Shown piece after piece: positions 41,631 through 54,544 of a stretch of 64,000 bases of DNA (position 1 is the stretch's first letter; each line of letters opens with the position of its first letter). The notes under the pieces were generated by a model. The model was not told where the DNA came from, ran no database searches, and saw only the letters and a program-made list of their open reading frames with translations. A program made the translations under genes and the position numbers. This DNA comes from Yamagishiella unicocca. Taxonomy: Eukaryota > Chlorophyta > Chlorophyceae > Chlamydomonadales > Volvocaceae. The stretch lies in contig BDSL01000079.1 in NCBI GenBank assembly GCA_003116995.1, positions 186,001 to 250,000 on the forward strand, written 5' to 3'.

Positions 41631-42311
41631 TGTACCATTTCACCCTCGCGCGGATGTCACCAGCGACAAATTGCGCAGGAGAGCTTAGCCAGCGGGGTGG
41701 TAGCACCCCCAGTGGGGCGGTGAAGGACGGTTAATGAGCCTGTCGTGGGCAGCAGCATAATTTCATTAAGCTACGGCGTGATTGATTTTTCTTCTTTTGC
41801 TAGATTGTACCATGGCTGATGGAGCGGGCGTGGCCCCTGCTGGTGATGAGATCCGCCTTGTGGAGACCATAATGATGTAACCACCGGATTCTACATATAT
41901 CGTTTGCAATCCCTATATCCATTCCGGTGGGAATGGTATAAAACAATGCGGTACCAAATACATCCAGTGAAGTTTTCTATCGAACAGGATATGGTAATCT
42001 ACCAAACACGAGGTCGAGTTACGTAGTACGTGGTTTACACACTGCCCACATCCATTCGTAAGAACGCTGCTTGCATGCAGCACATATTCTGCATTGCAGT
42101 CGAGATGCCTGCTACAAGGCAAATTACCATAATCTGGACAATGATAACGACTAATTATAGTAAACAGCTTGGCTATGATACACTAAACTGCACCTGGACC
42201 CATACCCCTCACAACGCGGACCTATTCCCGTTCAAGTCAGGTCCCTGAAGCTAGGACGGCGTGAGCAGCGCCCGCCTAGCCATCTCGTTTTTCCGATCGC
42301 CCCCGACGCAG

Positions 42312-45168
42312 TTACTCCTCGTCGGGCGCTTCATCACCATCGCTCTCCTCCGCTTCCACCATGCTAAACAACTCATCCGCCGTCTCCTCCGGGTCGCCAC
42401 CATAAATGTCATCCGCGTACCTGGCACCGGGGCACAGGATGAAAGGGCAGCACGTCAAATCGGGACAGCAGTGTTGCAGTCACGTGCGATCACAACATGA
42501 CACGACCACAGCCGCGTGGCGCGTTCAATGGAAATATGGGCCTACCGTTGTGTCCTCGCCGTCCACGACACAGGCTTGCAGCAAACCAACGGACAGAGGA
42601 CACGAGAGCCTGCACGTCGGCCATCCACATCTTTGCACAGACCTCAACCCCCTGTACCTTTCCAACTTCGGTCGCCCCCGCCCCGCCCCCCCCTCCTCAC
42701 CGCTCCATGGGGTTGGCCAGGCTGACACCCGGCAGCACCCCCTCCAAGAAGTTGTCCTCCATGAAGCGCGCCACGTCCGCAGACGAGGGGAACTTAGGCT
42801 CAGCCTGCTCAGCCTCCGTGGGCGGCAGCAGTGTGGCCTCACCGATGGCCTCCAGCCGCTCGCGCAGCTCCTGCGGGGCGGGGGAGATGAAGCCGGTGGG
42901 TTGGTGAGGCGAGGTGGGGCAACGGTGTACGAGGGGGCGATTCTACAGCGCCAACAGGCAGCGCCAATGCGTCATAACTCACGGGCAGTGTGCAGGCGGT
43001 CAACATTGTGCCACGGGAGTGTACATGCGGGACGGGCGTGGTCCATTTGCGTCATACACCACCGGCAGCCCCGTGGCATCCACGTGCGCACACTTTCCGC
43101 CGCCCGCATCTTACGGCACCCACCTCCTCCAGCGGCTGCCGCACGAGCGCGTGCATGTTGGCCCGTACGGCCTCATTGAACTGGTCATACTCGCGGGCAA
43201 ACATGATCTCCGCCCGCGACCACGATGTGAAGTACGTCTGGTGCTCCGCCATGTTGAAGTCCTCCACCTCCAACACCCGCATCATGGCGGCCACGCGGTG
43301 CACGTTGGCGTAGATGTTGTGGGCCTGGCGGGCGGTGCGGATCCAGTTTTGGTGGTGCGTGTGTACTGGATTGCTCGAGTTCGGTACGCGGGCGCGGATG
43401 GGACATGGCGCTGGGCGCCAACACGTGCAGCGCGCAACACGTACCTATGCGCCAATGCCTATGAGTAACCTATTCAGCGATGACCCCCTGGTGGGAGCTG
43501 CCCCCCTACACGAGGCGACGACCCATGGTGGGAGCTGCCCCCCTACACGAGGCGACGACCCCTGGCAGGAGCTGCCGCCCTACACGAGGCGACGACCCCT
43601 GGTGGGAGCTGCCCCCCTACACGAGGCGACGACCCCTGGCAGGAGCTGCCGCCCTACACGAGGTGCCCACCTTCCCACGCATTTTCTCCGCCTCGAAGAA
43701 CGCCCAGTCGTCCACGTCCTCGTGGTTCCACGTGCGGGCAAAGTACGCCTCCATTTGGAGCTGTGCATGTTTGCGGGGAGGGCGGGAGCAACCCGTGTGA
43801 GAGGACGTAGGAGTTGAGGAGGATGGACAGGGTGACGCAAAGCAGCAGGCGGCCCCTGGGTCGGCCGTCACACCGCCAGGCCCAACATTGCAGGCGTCCT
43901 TCCCTGCCCGGTAGGTCACTTCCACCCCGCCTGGCCTCGTCACAGTTCAGCGTGCTGGCGCACCTGCCATTAGCCAACCACTGCTCGCAGCCAACTGCCG
44001 ACGTTGTTTGTCACCAAAACTGTCACCTACTCCCGGCGCCCGCGAGCGTGCCATCCAATATGCTGCCCCAAAGCGCCCCTTTAGCAGGACGAAGCACTTC
44101 GTTCGCTTCTCCCCCCATCGCTGGCGGGCCCAAATCCCCTCACCATCGCCATAAGCTTGCGCTCTTCATCCCGAGTCCGTGGCAGCAGGTTTATCGGCAG
44201 GTCCCGCCAAGTTGCGTCCTGATCGCCGTACACTTTGCTGTACATATCCATGTTCGCAGCGACATGGCGGATGGCAGGCGCGTCGTCGCTGGCATTTGGG
44301 TCTGGCCGTGAAAGCAACCGGCGCAGGTCCGCTGGGGTGTGTGTGTCGATGGGAGCGAGGGAAAGGCCACCAGCCGATGGGTTGTTACTGATACTACGGC
44401 ACACACCGCAGCGCGGGGGCAGCTGAGGCCCTCATGACAGGTGGTTTAAGAGAGAGCGCCTGGCCTCGGAGGCATCAAGCGACATCCAACAGCCCGGAGC
44501 CCAGTTTAGTCCACAGCCCCAGTCGAGTAACCAGAAGGTGGGTTGGACGCATTTCCTAGCATGTGCGCATGTGCGAATGTGCGATTATTGTTACAAGCAT
44601 GCATGGAAGCGACAAGAGGGTTTATGCCGGAGACCGGCGAACACCAGGATGCGAGTGCACGAGGCGCCGCTTTGGGGATGGGGCAGGGAGGGAACGAGAG
44701 ACTAGTTGCGCCGTTCCATTTGCATGAGGGATGTGTCGCACCTTGAGGCTGGGGCTGTAGCATAAGGTCTTCCGGGCCATGTTCTTCATTCTGACGGGGA
44801 GAAGAAAGACGACAACAAAATTGGCCGTCAGCCAAACCCACTCAATCGATAGATCAAATTTCATCTACACGAAATGAATACGGCCTTGCCTGCGGTGGTG
44901 GCTGTGGCGGTGGCACCTTGCTCTGCCGTCCCTTGCGTCGCGGGGTCACCTCCGGTCCATCTGGCGTGTCCCCTCTCTTGGCTGAGACAATTCTCCCACG
45001 TATGTGGGAACCCACTGTGGGTGCGTATGACGTAGAGCAATCCGACTGAACCTCGCCGCAAATGCGTCCGTATACTGGCGGCGGTCGTAATGAGGGCACG
45101 CATGAGCCGAGGGGCGTCCGCATGCTGCATGCAGTTGATGGTATCCCATGGGAAAGGATATGGGCCAT
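42312..45168 (-). CDS. Unrecognised conserved-looking helical protein
   Basis: I do not recognise this protein. Seven exons join with consistent phases: 45168-44869, 44790-44742, 44331-44144, 43760-43671, 43324-43124, 42870-42701 and 42420-42312, giving 368 residues. Codon use and splice sites look genuine. Residues 1-100 are basic and Pro/Ser-rich (for example PRRKGRQSKVPPPQ), possibly an organelle-targeting or disordered region. The rest is mostly helical and acidic with aromatic residues (ARTWNHEDVDDWAFFEAEK, DFNMAEHQTYFTSWSRAE, ADVARFMEDNFLEGVLP). The end is strongly acidic (ETADELFSMVEAEESDGDEA). There is no membrane segment or catalytic motif. An organelle ribosomal or axonemal subunit would fit this composition, but nothing proves it. 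The ATG at 45168 is the first in frame in exon 1; an upstream exon cannot be excluded. Confidence 0.65.
43482..43665. repeat. 37-bp tandem repeat, five copies, at a splice donor
   Basis: Units of gacccctggtgggagctgcc plus cccctacacgaggcgac, alternating two variants (ggtggg and ggcagg). The array runs right up to the 5' splice site of the intron after exon 4 of the orphan gene (donor at 43670-43665 on the minus strand). Confidence 0.9.
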
Positions 45169-45699
45169 GGTCTTTATCTTGCTCGCTTTGGATGAGGTTC
45201 CTGGCGTCAAACAATGTCTAGGCAACAGCCGCAAAACTTAAATTGCATATACTGAAAACAATCCAAGGCCGACGCCCGAACTGAAGAAGCAATTTCCTGG
45301 GCCCTCGGCACCTACACCGCAAAAGGGTTGTACGGCGTTGGGGCGCGGCGCGGCCCGCGGGCGCGAAACTGTTTGTACCAAAGGCTGGTGTACTCCTTTG
45401 CTTATCTTTGCTCGATTTGCTCCTTCCAATTGCAAATTACAAAGGGTAGTTTTCGATGCACGTCTAAACGGGTGTAAACCGTAGAGGGTCATAACGCTTA
45501 TTTATTGCTGGTTATGCGCGTTCATATTAGCCGCACACCGCCAACAGCCTGTTTACTCCTATTCCATATTGTATCTTGGATCAGACCGCCGCTTGATAGG
45601 ACGTTGTCGAACGACGTCGCCACGTCGCAAAGGCGCGAAACTGCGCGCAGCTTCGCAGCAGCATAATCGAGCCACGAAAGGCGCAACCACAGCAAGAGG
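45169..45699. other. Divergent intergenic region
   Basis: About 530 bp separate the start codons of the orphan gene (minus) and the P450 (plus). No clear TATA box was seen on either strand. Confidence 0.5.
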
Positions 45700-48600
45700 A
45701 TGGCGGATGACTCCCACTGGTCGCCGCTTGCTGACATGTTTGCGGCCGGCGGCAGCGGCGCGTCGCTTCTTCATCTGGCGCCCATCGTCTTGCTGGGTGG
45801 AGGGGCAGTCCTATACTTCCTCTTACGCCTGTCGATCTTCGTTATGAATTCGATACGTATTCAGCGTGGTCTGGCCAATATTCCTTCGGCACCAGGCGGA
45901 TTTCCTGTAATCGGTCATTTGATTCCCATGATCACCTGTGTCCGACGCAACAAGGGCGCATGGGATGTAATGGAGGAGTGGATGGACTCTACTGGCCCCA
46001 TTGTTAAATTCAATATCCTTGGGACGCACGGCGTTGTGGTTCGCGACCCCCTCGCACTGAAGCGCATTTTTCAGACGGGCTACAAGATCTATGAAAAAGA
46101 CCTCGAAATGTCCTATCGCCCCTTCCTCCCCATTCTGGGAAGCGGCCTTGTGACTGCGGACGGTGCTCTTTGGCAAAAGCAGCGCATGCTGATGGGTCCC
46201 GCACTGCGGGTCGACGTGCTCGATGACATTATCCGGATCGCCAAGAAGGCTGTTGACCGGTTGTGTGAGAAGCTCAGCCATCACACTGGTCAGGGGCAGC
46301 CAGTGAACATCGAGGAGGAGTTCCGCCTGCTAACGTTGCAGGTGGGTGCGAGGGAGGGCGCTGTCGGCGGCGCTGACGCGGCCCAGGCTGCCAGGGGAGG
46401 ATTCATGAGGGGACTGTTTCGCTGGATACGTAGAGAATGGCGGGATTGGGGGAAGACATAATGGAGTAGTTTGGAAGTGGATTCCACATCGTGTCCGTTG
46501 GTTTGGCGGGGAAGATGTGTGTGTGTTTTATAAATGCTGAGCTGTGTGTGTGTGTGTATGTATAAACGGGACCGAGGGTAAGGCACCTCCAGGCGCGCAT
46601 CTTGCGTGGGCCGTCCTTTCGGAGCTGCATGCTGCTGCGTCGTGCCTGGGACACCGTTTTGTCCTGTGCTCCGGCTTGCTATTCGGCTTCCTAGCCGGTG
46701 GGCTCTACCGGGTAATGCACTGGGGGATAGGGGACAGATGCCTCCGACCCTTACCCCATCCACGTCCACGCACTGGTGATACGCCTCCACTCCCTTCACC
46801 CCCGGTGGTACCCACGCCGCACTTGATCATACCCACGCACGCCACTGATACTCACCCCGCGCCCTCCTGCCCCGCCACCCCGCGCCCTCCTGTCCCGCCA
46901 CCCCGCGCCCTCATGCCCCGGCATCCACTCGCGTGCTCGTAGGTCATTGGCGAGGCTGTCCTAAGCATGGCGCCGGAGGAGTGCGATCGGGTGTGTCCAG
47001 GGATGTAGACTTCGTCGGGCAGGGCAGGGTAGGGTCGACCTGCATAGGACAGGGAGGTGATGCCCAGTGGGCGTGTTTGAGGGGTCAGCCATGCTCGTCC
47101 CAAACCCTCGCTTCCTACACGTTGGTCCACATGAGGCAACGTCCCGCATGTTCGGAATCGACAACCGACTGGTGTCCGCTATGCCACTATTGCCAGCCTC
47201 CATGTCGCCACCCTTCCTGGAGGTTCTGTGCGCGTCCCCAGCCGCACGGCCCATCGGCGACATGTAGTACTATGTGAGCCGCTGGCTTCGTCTCGACTCC
47301 CGCCAACCGCCCCATCCATCGCTCAACTGTGCACTCAGGTCTTCCCCCAGCTGTACCTCCCGGTGATGAGTGAGGCCAACCACCGTGTACTGCGACCGTA
47401 CCGTATGTACATCCCGACGCCGGAGTGGTTCCGCTTCAGGTCCCGGATGGCCCAGCTGAACGAGTACCTCATTGACCTGTTCAGGTGCGCCATACACTCC
47501 CTGAAGGGTACATGGCTAGTCGCGTGATGCGGCCCCCGCAAGCTTGGGGAACACCCTGGGCTAGCCCAACGTTGCTTTACTCACCCAACGTTTGCGCTTC
47601 CGTATCGCTTATCGCATGTTGACGCCTGTGGTTCAACCCTGGAGTCTGTTTGCATAGACACGTGAAGCAGGCGGGCGGGGCGATGGCAATTGACGGGTCC
47701 TGCTCCCCTCCTGATACACGTGCTGTCGCCGCTCCTCTCTCCGCCCCTCAGGCGCCGCTGGCAGGCCCGCCAGGCGTACGGCTCGGAGCGCCCTAAGCCC
47801 GCGGACATCCTGGACCGCATTATGGAGGCCATTGAGGTGCGCAACGGGGCTCCAGGGGGGACGCGACGGGGCTCCAGGGGGGACGACTGCTGGTCGTCGA
47901 GGATTAGGGAGCGTGGTGGGCCTGGTACCGCAGGACTCCTGGAGCGCAGCGTCGGAGGGGACATGGCCTGACCTCGTTTGCCGCGTGTATGCCCCGGCCG
48001 CTTATGGGCGAACGGGCGGGCGGGGCTTGGTGTCTGTTGCCAGGTTCCCTTCTGGTCGGCCGCTCCATCCCGCTGCACTGCATCCGCCGGCCTCCTCCCG
48101 GACAGGAGACTGGCGCTAAGTGGGACACCGCCATGGAGACACAGCTGTGTTACGAGGTGAAGACCTTCCTGCTGGCGGGGCACGAGACAAGCGCCGCCAT
48201 GCTGACGTGGTCCACGTACGAGCTATGCTGCAGCCAGGATGCCACGCAGAAGGTGGGTAGCCGGCGGGCGCAAACGAGAGTATCGGTTGCGGGAGGCATA
48301 GCCCCTGGGCGCATCATGGTTGCCTTCGGTTGGGCTGGGTGACAAGAGTGGTGGAGAGGCGGTCATCCGGGTGGCAGAGGACCACACACCCTCGCCCACA
48401 GGAGTAGCGACGGGTGGCAGCGAACCACACCCTCGCCCACAGGAGTAGCGACGGGTGGCAGCGAACCACACCCTCGCCCACAGGAGTAGCGACGCGGTGC
48501 GGTGGACACCTGCCCCCCCTTCAGGTGGTGGAGGAGGCTGAGACGGCCTTTGGGATGAAGTCGGAGGTGGAGCCCAGCAGGCGGGCAGTGGACGAGATGA

Positions 48601-50289
48601 CCTTCACGCTCGCTGTGCTCAAGGTGGGGAGGGCGAGGGGGGAGCTGGGGATGTCGGGAGGCAGGGTCGCTGGGCAGGATTTGAGGGCGTGAAGTGGAGG
48701 GGTGAAGCACTCTGGATGGATACAGTGGCAAGCATAGAGACGCGAGTTTGCGTGGAGTGTTGGTAAGGGTGGGATGAGGGGCTTGTGGCCCCCTTGCAAG
48801 CCTGCAAACACATTGAGGGAAAGGAAGCACCCGCCCGGTTTGGCGCAGATGTAGGGCGATGGATGGGGGGAGGCTACGGGCGTCAAACTTAGTTCATCTC
48901 ATGTCTGGACATTAGTGTGCATCGTCGCCGCCATTTGCCTTCGATCCTTCGCATGCCCTGGATGGCTCAGCAAGGTTCCGCTCCTTCACTCGCTTTCGTG
49001 CCGCAGGAGGCGCTCCGCAAGTACAGTGTCGTACCGGTCGTGACACGCAAGCTGGTGCGTGCGGTGTTGTGGGCTTGAGTGGGGAAGCGGAACTGGATGG
49101 GGGAAGGGTGTGGTTGAAAGCTCGCAGGAAGCCCTCCCTTGTTGGGGAATGTTAGGACAAAGGCAGCAGCGCCCCTACTTCACAACCCCTCGACGTCCTG
49201 GCCGATCCTCGGGTAACCTGACCCGGCCCCCATGGTTGCCCGAACGCAGGCGGTGGATGACCCTGTGGGCCTTATTGGCCACCCGCTGCCCAGTGGTATC
49301 ATGATCGCCTGCCACCTGCAGGTGAGGTGGTACGGGTTTTCGGGCTGGTCGTTGTGCCCCTGCGCTGAGTAACAAGCCATGCTAGGCGAAACTTGTCGAA
49401 GACGCGGTCGCCCCCTTGGAAAACTAAGCTGGGGGCCAGGCAGGAGGAGGGCCGGGCGTCTCCGCGGTCCGCAAGAGAGCGCCCCCGAGGGGTTCGAGTG
49501 CCTGGCGGGTTCGAAACGCTCCTTCCGGATTACGGCCATTCGTTCGTTATGATGGTGATGTTTTCGATCCGCCGTCTTCTGTGCGTCCGCCTGCTGCCCT
49601 CAACTTCCCCTTCCCCGAACTCGCCCCCGCCTCCGCACCCCAGGGCACGCACCGCATGTACGAGGCACCCGACGAGTTCCGTCCGGAGCGCTTCATGCCA
49701 GGCGGCGAGTACGACAACTTCGATGACGCGATCCGGGCGTACATGTTCGTACCGTTCATCCAGGTAAGGCGGCGCCGCCGGAGGTGCGGGTGTCAGGATG
49801 GTTGGTTGAGGGCGGGTTTGCAGTCCTGGCCAGTAACGCCGATGACACAGTGCCGCCCGCCGCGCCACCGCATCATCCGGCGCCATCTAACCCATACGCC
49901 TGACCGCCTGACCCCCATGGCCTGTACATATATAGTATAGTGCGATACATGTATATATAGTATAGTGTGATGCCCCACCCCCTCGCCGCGTAGCATGCGC
50001 GCGCGTCCCGGTGTCCTAAGGCTATGCACCCACTACATTTCCCCAGTCGCGTTACCGGTCCTCTTATTGTAACCCCCCCGCGGCCGCTACACTCCCTTGT
50101 CGTCCGCAGGGCCCTCGGAACTGTCTGGGGCAGCACCTGGCGCTGCTGGAGGCGCGAGTGGTGCTCTCGCTGCTGCAGAAGCGCTTCCGGTTCCGGCTGG
50201 TAGACGGCGACCAGGTCGGTCACCGCCACCCCACAGTCATCCCCGTCGGGCCCGTGGGGGGCCTCAACGTGGTCCTGGAGGAGCGTTAG
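45700..50289 (+). CDS. Cytochrome P450 monooxygenase
   Basis: Membrane-anchored heme-thiolate oxygenase; substrate unknown. Ten exons in phase: 45700-46341, 46943-46990, 47339-47484, 47752-47836, 48106-48252, 48525-48623, 49007-49054, 49250-49321, 49644-49763 and 50110-50289, giving 528 residues. An N-terminal hydrophobic anchor (HLAPIVLLGGGAVLYFLL) is followed by a basic stretch and the Pro-rich hinge IPSAPGGFPVIGH. All P450 signatures are present: I-helix AGHETS (exon 5), K-helix EALR (exon 7), the PERF motif in EFRPERFMPGG (exon 9), and the heme loop FIQGPRNCLG with the ligand Cys. That loop is split by the last intron. The segment GSGLVTADGALWQKQRMLMGP is reminiscent of the CYP4/CYP97 side of the superfamily, but it does not look like a carotene hydroxylase. 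I therefore give no CYP family number. Confidence 0.93.
48369..48493. repeat. 41-bp tandem repeat in a P450 intron
   Basis: Three copies of cgggtggcagcgaaccacac plus cctcgcccacaggagtagcga, ending about 30 bp before the exon 6 acceptor. Confidence 0.9.
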
Positions 50290-53049
50290 GCTAGGTGGGT
50301 GCGGAAAGCTTGAAGCAGGCGGAAAGCTGCAGCATTGCCGGGGTTTAGTAAGAGAGCTGCAAACGGGGAACAGCAGGGGCAGTTCGGTAATGCAGAGGCG
50401 AGTGGGAGCTGGAGGGTAACAGCGCAGGAGGAAGGCGGACTGTGGTCACGTCGTGGGGGGCGGACTGGAGGGTGCGGACTGAGGGGGGAGGGGGGCGGAC
50501 TGAGGCGTCGATGGCGCGCTATGTAAGGTGGCTGAGGGCTGTCTTGACGTGTCTTGACAGAGAAGTTGGAACGACAGTGCCCGTGTTGTGCGCGTTGAGT
50601 TCGATGCTGCTGTGTTGACGGCGCGAGGTTGGATCCCCCTCACGGACGGGTCGCTAGGTAGGTACATGGCTACCTATAACGGATATTTGTTGGACGTAAA
50701 AGCGGTTGCGGTGGCGGCGACATGAGCGTGCGGGACGCTAAAGAGGTACGGCAGGCGGCGGGGGGCTAATGGGGATCCTCTGCCGCCGATAGTGTGGTTG
50801 TCCTTCCCTCTCCGGTACTCCGAGGGCCTCACGCGAGTTTGTCACACCAGCCACCGTCCGCCGGAGTTTTGCGTTTTTGGTGGCCGCGGTGCTGACCTAT
50901 TGCTGCTAGGTAAAGGGCGCACGCGCATTTTGTTATTGTGGATCCAGCGCAGGGCCGCCATGGGCGGGTGACGGCGGCGGCGACTCTCGCTGAATTGCGC
51001 TCTGGCTGTCGTGTATTGACCTAACCTGCCTGCGAAAAGGTGTCCCTTGACATGCATTTACCTGCGCTCGGCTAAGGCTATCGGAGTTGTTAAGGGACGC
51101 AGCGACCTTTCTCACCTTTTTGATTCTTCGCCCGGACGCCGCCCCCACTGGTTAGTGCTAGAAAGGGGAGGGAAGCGTTCGGATGCGCGGTGGTTATTGG
51201 CAGTAGGCCGTTAATTCTTAAGACGGACTTCGCTGATTACTAAGCTGATACCGGGTACATTACTGAAGTGAAGTGGAAATAACGGCCTGCTTCGAGGATA
51301 CCTCTGGCCGGTAGGGTGCGTTGAAGCGGAGCATGCCCATCAGGGTGGGTCCCCCCCGCGCGCTAGGAAGAGCACGGACAGCACGCTGGCGTTCGCCGGC
51401 AGGCTGGCTGCTTTGCGAAGTAGGGTCGATGGCTACTTAAGTGGTTGCGGCTGGTTTGCGTCGGTTGGTTGCGGCTGGTTGCGTCGGTTGGTTTCCCCTG
51501 GCGAGGATTGGTGTTGTCCTTGTCAGTACCTGGACGCCAGCGCTGGGTTCGGTTCTTCGACTATGGACGTGCGGAAACTGCAGGGCGGCTAGGTGAGGCT
51601 AGGAGAGAGGGACCAGAACGTCAGGAACTTGGCGGCAGCACTGGCTGCGTCATTGTGCCGGCGCGTTGGCAACGAGGATTAGGTTGCGGAAAGCGGCCGT
51701 GCGGATGTGTAAAGGTCCAGCTTAGCGAGGGTTGGTCAAGCTTGGCTGCTGATGGAGAGACGAACCGGGCCGGGGCCCCCGTCAGACCAGCACCTCCACA
51801 GGAGCACCTGTCACTGAGTCAGAGGGCGGTCTGTTGCCCCACTTGGCCTGCTGTGGCGACATCGGAGGCGGACCCTGCACCCATGCTTTTAACCAGCCCA
51901 GCAGTGCCCTGTGGGTCTCCGCAGCGGGATATACTTCTTAACCTAAAACGTCTAGGTGTGGTCATTCCACCGGGGCACTGGACATGAGACGCCCTGGGCC
52001 TGCCTGCTGCATTCTGGCCGAGCTGGGATTCACGCCAAAGTGGCAACGGGCCGATACGGCGCTGCGACCGGCATCATCAACTCAGCATGCCGATGACTGA
52101 GGTACGCAGGCTGTGCTGTCCGGGGCTGTAAAAACAAGTTAAACGCGGGAACGCTGGCCACCGGCAGCGCGCCTAGGAGCACAGTGATATGAAGGTCAGT
52201 AGGTGCTTTTTAATCTGGAGCCATTAGACGTAATTGGAGAGCTCCAGGGATTGAGGACGCCGGAGTCCGCGAAAGGTGCGTGCGGCAGGAGGATCTTGGA
52301 TTGGGGACATCGAACAGGCAGTGCCAGTGTGCCACCACCCTGGCCTTACGTTTACATTTCGCATCTCACCCAACCAACGCCACAGAGGACGAGGGTTGCA
52401 TCCATGCCTGATCAGGGGTCAGGGAAGACGCTACAAGCGACCTGTAACTACAGCATCGGACGGTGCTGAACTGCTGATGAGGAGTCCGCATGGCGAGGCG
52501 ATCGGCATGAGCAAGAGCGAAATTGTGCATGAGGTGAGCAGCACATAATTGGAGCACGGCAAAGACCGTTGTACGTGTGGATGGCGTCAGATGGACCTAA
52601 GCCCGCGGATGTCAGCAGCCTCACAACGCGACGGCAACGAGAAATGGAGGCAGCCATTTGGTCGACGCGTCGCCTGTGGCCCTCTGACTCCATACAATGC
52701 ATTCATGTCGCGCTAGACGCGCCTTGCGTCCTGGATGTACGGCAAGCAGATTCTTGTTCGGCGCGTGGCGGTTCAGCGCCCGTGGCAACAGGCAGGCGGG
52801 AACGGGCAGGCACGGACGAGAGGCTTGACCGGAGTGCACGAAGAGCCGGTAAGAATTCTGCCATGCACTAACCTATCGACTACAAAAGGTTGGAAGCGTC
52901 CTCAGCCCAGGATCCTGCTCACGATCGCACCTTTGACCTTTCGGAATAGCAAAAGCCATCTATCTAAGGCATTCACATCGTTAAATAGCTTTCCAAGAAA
53001 AATTAAACGTAGCAATTTTCAGCGATTTTGCTGTCAGTCCAACCCTAAA
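50290..53049. other. Interval without a recognisable gene
   Basis: It begins with the P450 3' UTR. Short reading frames here have no recognisable similarity and no splice-consistent chain. The last 150 bases before 53050 become AT-rich, as expected for a promoter and 5' UTR of the next gene. Confidence 0.5.
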
Positions 53050-54544
53050 ATGGTAGCCTTGAGGCCGGCACCGTTACAACTGCTTCTGGTTACCCTTGCC
53101 TTGGCCCACACAAGCAGGCTGGATGCCTTAGGTAGGAACGTTTTAAGCATAATTTCAGCTAAGAAATGATATGGCTTTCGCATACCATGCTCGTTCCTAT
53201 CCGACCCAACTCCATACACCGGACGATCCTCCCGCCCTGACCTTCCTTCCCTTTCATTCCGTAGTTCAATATCCGTCGCCTTCCGGAGCAAAGCCACCTC
53301 TACCTGCTATTCGAAACAACACACTGTAAGTTCTTGAGCGAATGAAGCTAGGGACCTGCCGCAACGTGCCGCACAATCCGACAACACTTTCAGGAGGCGG
53401 CAAGTTGACGCCCCTGACAGCTTGTCAAGTTCCATTCCTTTCATGGTTCCGTGCGCATTAGACGTCGCACGCATTTCACACTCACCATGAACAACGTCTC
53501 CGCCGCTGCCCGCTGCAGGGACTCCTTCCCGTACAAGCCGTGCTCGGCAAAGGCCGACTGTAGCGAGGTGCCGCTGCAGCTGCAGGTCATGTCCGTGCAG
53601 AAGAGCAACGATTCAAGCCAGGGGAAATTCCATTACCCGTCGATCTGCTTCAAGCTGCTGCCGAAGACCATCATTGATTCGCAGGAGCTGCCGCCGCCGG
53701 CCGCTGGTAGCCAGCAACAGGGCAGCGGCAGCAGCTGCAACTCGATGCTCCAGGGACTGAATGAGCTGCGCATAAAGACAAGTGAGCTGTCGCGGAGACT
53801 CAAGGGTGACGCTTTGTATGGAATCCAGCAGATGCTGAAGCGGCGTGACGGGTTTGGGTTTTCTCGAAGCAGGCGCTCGTAGCGTGTAACCCTTGGTAGC
53901 GTGTAACCCTTGGCATTCCGCACCCGCTGCTCGCAGCTAACATGACCCTCTGGAAGCCAAAGCGGAAGAACATCACCGACAACTCCGTCACGTTCACCAC
54001 CACCGTCAACGGCGCCGTCGTCGCGAGCTCGCTGGAGAAGCAGCGTGTTGGCGGCTCGTTGGAGACCTTTCTGAGCATCCCGCTCGGGTTTCTGTCCAAG
54101 AAACAGATTGCGTCGGGCAACACGACCATTTGCCTGAGCCTGCCGGTGGACGAGCGGCGCCTGTCCGTCACCGACTACGTGGTGCAGGACAAGGAGTACT
54201 TCGGCGAAGTGCCGGGCGCCGAGAAGAACAAGACGGTGTACATCGTCAAGACTGTGTACAGCCTTATTGGCAAACGAGGTAGCTGCTGCCCGGCGTGCTC
54301 GGCCAACTTCTACTACATTGAAGAACCGCGATGCCCGGGGTGCGGTTTCGGCACAATCTACGACACATGCATCAGGTCCGTGTCCTCAAACAGCTGCGTG
54401 CAAGCAACGTCGCAGTGCGGGTTCAGCTACAGCCAGGTGTCAGCCTTCGCGTACAAGAACCCGCAGGGGTGTGTACGCTGTACCACGAATGTTTACGGGT
54501 GGTGCGGAGTTGGAAGCTACGTAATTTACTGCTGCGCTATCTGA
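53050..54544 (+). CDS. Secreted Cys-rich protein, pherophorin-like, copy 1
   Basis: Likely extracellular-matrix or cell-wall protein. Four exons in phase: 53050-53131, 53265-53325, 53519-53781 and 53937-54544, giving 337 residues. It starts with a signal peptide (LQLLLVTLALAHTSRLDAL), then a short Pro-rich linker. A domain opening DSFPYKPCSAKADC follows, with HYPSICFKL and SSCNSMLQGLNELRIKT; this spacing recalls pherophorin (DUF3707) domains (FPYC..., CFTL, C..L.KIEF). The pherophorin assignment is tentative. The C-terminal 100 residues are very Cys-rich with CxxC pairs (SCCPACSANF, RCPGCGFG, GCVRCTTN) and end in CC. It is paired in tandem with a paralogue at 56354-58082 that shares intron positions and phases. 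Exon 4 has the same length in both copies, and its 5' part is almost identical. Confidence 0.8.
53913..54201 (+). repeat. Near-identical 289-bp tract shared with the tandem paralogue
   Basis: This tract matches 57451-57739 at 287 of 289 positions by direct comparison (differences at one intron base and one G/A in a Val/Ile codon). The match spans the end of intron 3 and the first part of exon 4, then stops abruptly. Confidence 0.95.

Noticed and set aside
44743..44864. Alternative frame starting MKNMARKTLCYSPSLK at the orphan-gene exon 2
   Set aside because: Its phase (0) does not match the next exon; the frame NEEHGPEDLMLQPQPQ (phase 1) does.
49500..49520. gggttcgaaacgc, tRNA-like
   Set aside because: Only the T-loop motif is present; it lies within a P450 intron with no cloverleaf.
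45700..50289. Assignment to the CYP97 carotenoid hydroxylases
   Set aside because: Only general similarity around the WxxxR region; the motifs and N-terminus differ, so no family name was given.
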